Positions 5,183-6,752 of a stretch of 6,752 nucleotides of DNA are shown piece by piece. How positions within the stretch are numbered: the stretch's first letter is position 1; each line of letters starts with the position of its first letter. Made by a program: the position numbers and the translations under genes. Source of the DNA: Pseudomonadota bacterium (GTDB lineage: Bacteria > Pseudomonadota > Alphaproteobacteria > Acetobacterales > Acetobacteraceae); NCBI GenBank assembly GCA_021819535.1, contig JAKAQU010000163.1, positions 1 to 6,752 of the forward strand, given 5' to 3'. The notes beneath the pieces were generated by a model. The model was given only the letters and a program-made list of their open reading frames with translations. It searched no databases and was not told the origin of the DNA.

Positions 5183-6752
5183 ATGTCGGCACGGAGCGAG
5201 ATCGGCTATGGCGACGCACCCGGATCAGGCGGGTTGCTCTCCCGCGATCGCATCGTCGCGGGCCCCAATTTTAACCGGTGGCTGGTACCGCCGGCGGCGC
5301 TCGCGATCCATCTCTGCATCGGCATGGCATACGGGTTTTCGGTGTTCTGGCTGCCGATGTCGCGGCTGATCCCGAACGCCGATGCCAAGGCCTGCGCGAT
5401 GCAAAGTTTCGCCGCCGAGCTGGTCACCGCCAGCTGTAACTGGAGCGTGCCATCCGTCACGCATGTCTTCGAGATCTTCATCGCCGTTCTCGGCATCTCG
5501 GCTGCGATCTGGGGCGGCTGGCTGGAGCATGCCGGGCCGCGCAAGGCTGGGTTCATCTCGGCGCTGTGTTGGGGCGGCGGTCTCGTCCTGCTCGGCGCCG
5601 CGGTGTCGATCCATCAGCTCTGGCTAATCTATGTCGCCGCGGTGATTTGCGGCATCGGTCAGGGGCTCGGCTACATCACGCCGGTCTCGACACTGATCAA
5701 ATGGTTCCCCGACCGGCGCGGGCTTGCAACCGGGTTCGCGATCATGGGCTATGGCGGCGGGGCGATGGTCGGCGCGCCGCTCGCCGTTTGGATGATGGCG
5801 CATTTCGCCGCCAATGGGGTTCAGGGCGTGAGCCAGACGCTGATCGGCCTCGGCGTCATCTATTTCCTGGTCATGAGCGCGGGTGCCTTCGGCTTCCGCG
5901 TCGCCCCCACCGGCTGGCGGCCGGTCGGTTTCACTCCCTCGAAAGACGACCAGAAGCGGGAGATGATCACCCAGAATCACGTGCATCTGTCGCAATCGAT
6001 CCGCACCCCGCAATTCTGGCTGATCTGGGGCGTGCTCTGCCTCAACGTCACCGCCGGCATCGGCGTGATCTCGATGGCGAGCCCGATGCTACAGGACGTG
6101 TTCGGCGCGAAGCTGATCGGCGGCGCGACCGACACCTCGACTGCCGCGCAGCGCGCGGCGATCGTCGCGGCGGCGGCCGGCCTGGTCGGGCTGATCAGCC
6201 TGTTCAACGCCCTCGGGCGTATCTTCTGGGCGTCGCTTTCGGACAAGATCGGCCGCAAGACGATGTACTACGCGATCTTCGTGATCGGCATCGTCCTTTA
6301 TTGCCTGCTGCCGACCTGGGGCAATCTCGGCCTGCCGACATTGTTCGTGCTCTCGATCTGCATCATCCTCAGCATGTATGGTGGCGGATTCTCGACCGTG
6401 CCGGCCTATCTCGCCGATATTTTCGGATCCCAAATGGTCGGCGCGATCCATGGGCGGCTGATCACCGCCTGGTCGGTCGCCGGTGTCGTTGGCCCCGCGT
6501 TGATCGCGAGCCTGCGTCAGTTCGAAATCGCGCAAGGTGTTCCACACAACCGCGTCTATGACGTAACACTCTACGTCATGGCGGCATTGTTGCTGGGCGG
6601 GCTGATTTGCAATTTCTTTGTCAAGCCGGTGCACGAGAAATACCACATGACCGACGAGGAACTGGCGCGTGAGCGCGCCCTGGTGCGGGAAGACAAGGTC
6701 TCCACCAGCGCCGAGACGGCGGCGCGCGGCGGTTTCGGCCTTGGCGGCATAC
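5183..6752 (+). CDS. Oxalate/formate antiporter (OFA) family MFS transporter, 3'-partial
   Basis: This is an inner-membrane transporter of the major facilitator superfamily, OFA group (TC 2.A.1.11), whose founding member OxlT exchanges oxalate for formate. Translation from the ATG at 5183 gives 523 residues with no stop before the window ends. After a cytoplasmic tail of about 32 residues, twelve hydrophobic segments can be read at roughly 33-56, 90-112, 122-141, 145-168, 179-206, 217-239, 275-299, 324-346, 361-376, 384-405, 415-441 and 459-480. MFS loop motifs are GGWLEHAGPRK (111-121, loop 2-3) and SLSDKIGRK (351-359, loop 8-9). GYITPVSTLIKWFPDRRG at 163-180 and NALGRIFWASLSD at 342-354 are typical of OFA proteins. 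A central hydrophilic loop (240-274) separates the two halves, and a charged cytoplasmic tail starts near 481. It lies 150 bases after fdsD on the same strand. Oxalate/formate exchange, formate transport or another monocarboxylate are all possible; the family is well supported, the substrate is not. Confidence 0.9.
   Translation, partial: MSARSEIGYGDAPGSGGLLSRDRIVAGPNFNRWLVPPAALAIHLCIGMAYGFSVFWLPMSRLIPNADAKACAMQSFAAELVTASCNWSVPSVTHVFEIFIAVLGISAAIWGGWLEHAGPRKAGFISALCWGGGLVLLGAAVSIHQLWLIYVAAVICGIGQGLGYITPVSTLIKWFPDRRGLATGFAIMGYGGGAMVGAPLAVWMMAHFAANGVQGVSQTLIGLGVIYFLVMSAGAFGFRVAPTGWRPVGFTPSKDDQKREMITQNHVHLSQSIRTPQFWLIWGVLCLNVTAGIGVISMASPMLQDVFGAKLIGGATDTSTAAQRAAIVAAAAGLVGLISLFNALGRIFWASLSDKIGRKTMYYAIFVIGIVLYCLLPTWGNLGLPTLFVLSICIILSMYGGGFSTVPAYLADIFGSQMVGAIHGRLITAWSVAGVVGPALIASLRQFEIAQGVPHNRVYDVTLYVMAALLLGGLICNFFVKPVHEKYHMTDEELARERALVREDKVSTSAETAARGGFGLGGI

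Noticed and set aside
5566..6561. 331-codon plus-strand frame inside the transporter gene
   Set aside because: It is an Arg-rich out-of-frame reading of the transporter, whose own frame gives twelve membrane segments and has a good ribosome binding site.

Overview
The window is a protein-dense, GC-rich stretch in which every gene reads on the plus strand. It holds most of an NAD+-dependent, molybdenum-containing formate dehydrogenase operon of the soluble fdsGBACD type, followed by an oxalate/formate-type transporter gene that runs off the right edge. Subunit architecture, gene order and GC-rich codon use point to an alphaproteobacterium. A palindromic intergenic element between operon and transporter resembles, from memory, dispersed repeats of Rhizobiales (Beijerinckiaceae, Methylocystaceae, Bradyrhizobiaceae-like lineages). 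That placement is an inference and could not be checked here.

Layout: 1-1120 is fdsB, missing its 5' end (NuoF-like flavin/NADH subunit). 1138-3969 is fdsA, complete at 943 aa (NuoG-like Fe-S arm fused to the bis-MGD catalytic domain). 3966-4802 is fdhD (fdsC in this operon), overlapping the end of fdsA by an ATGA. 4808-5032 is fdsD (small subunit, 74 aa). 5033-5182 is a 150-base gap holding two overlapping inverted repeats. From 5183 to the end is an OFA-family major facilitator, 523 codons seen with no stop reached. fdsG is expected just upstream of fdsB, outside the window.

How the genes work together: formate is oxidised to CO2 at the Mo centre of FdsA. Electrons pass along the Fe-S chain of FdsA to FdsB, where FMN reduces NAD+ to NADH. 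FdhD supplies the sulfur ligand that makes the Mo cofactor active, and FdsD is a small accessory subunit of the complex. The OFA transporter may move formate and/or oxalate across the inner membrane, tying formate supply or release to the dehydrogenase; its substrate is inferred from family and position only.

I see no new biological system. The most distinctive features are a 13-base direct repeat that duplicates the fdhD stop/fdsD start junction and creates a small coupling frame, and a near-perfect 47-base hairpin between fdsD and the transporter gene.
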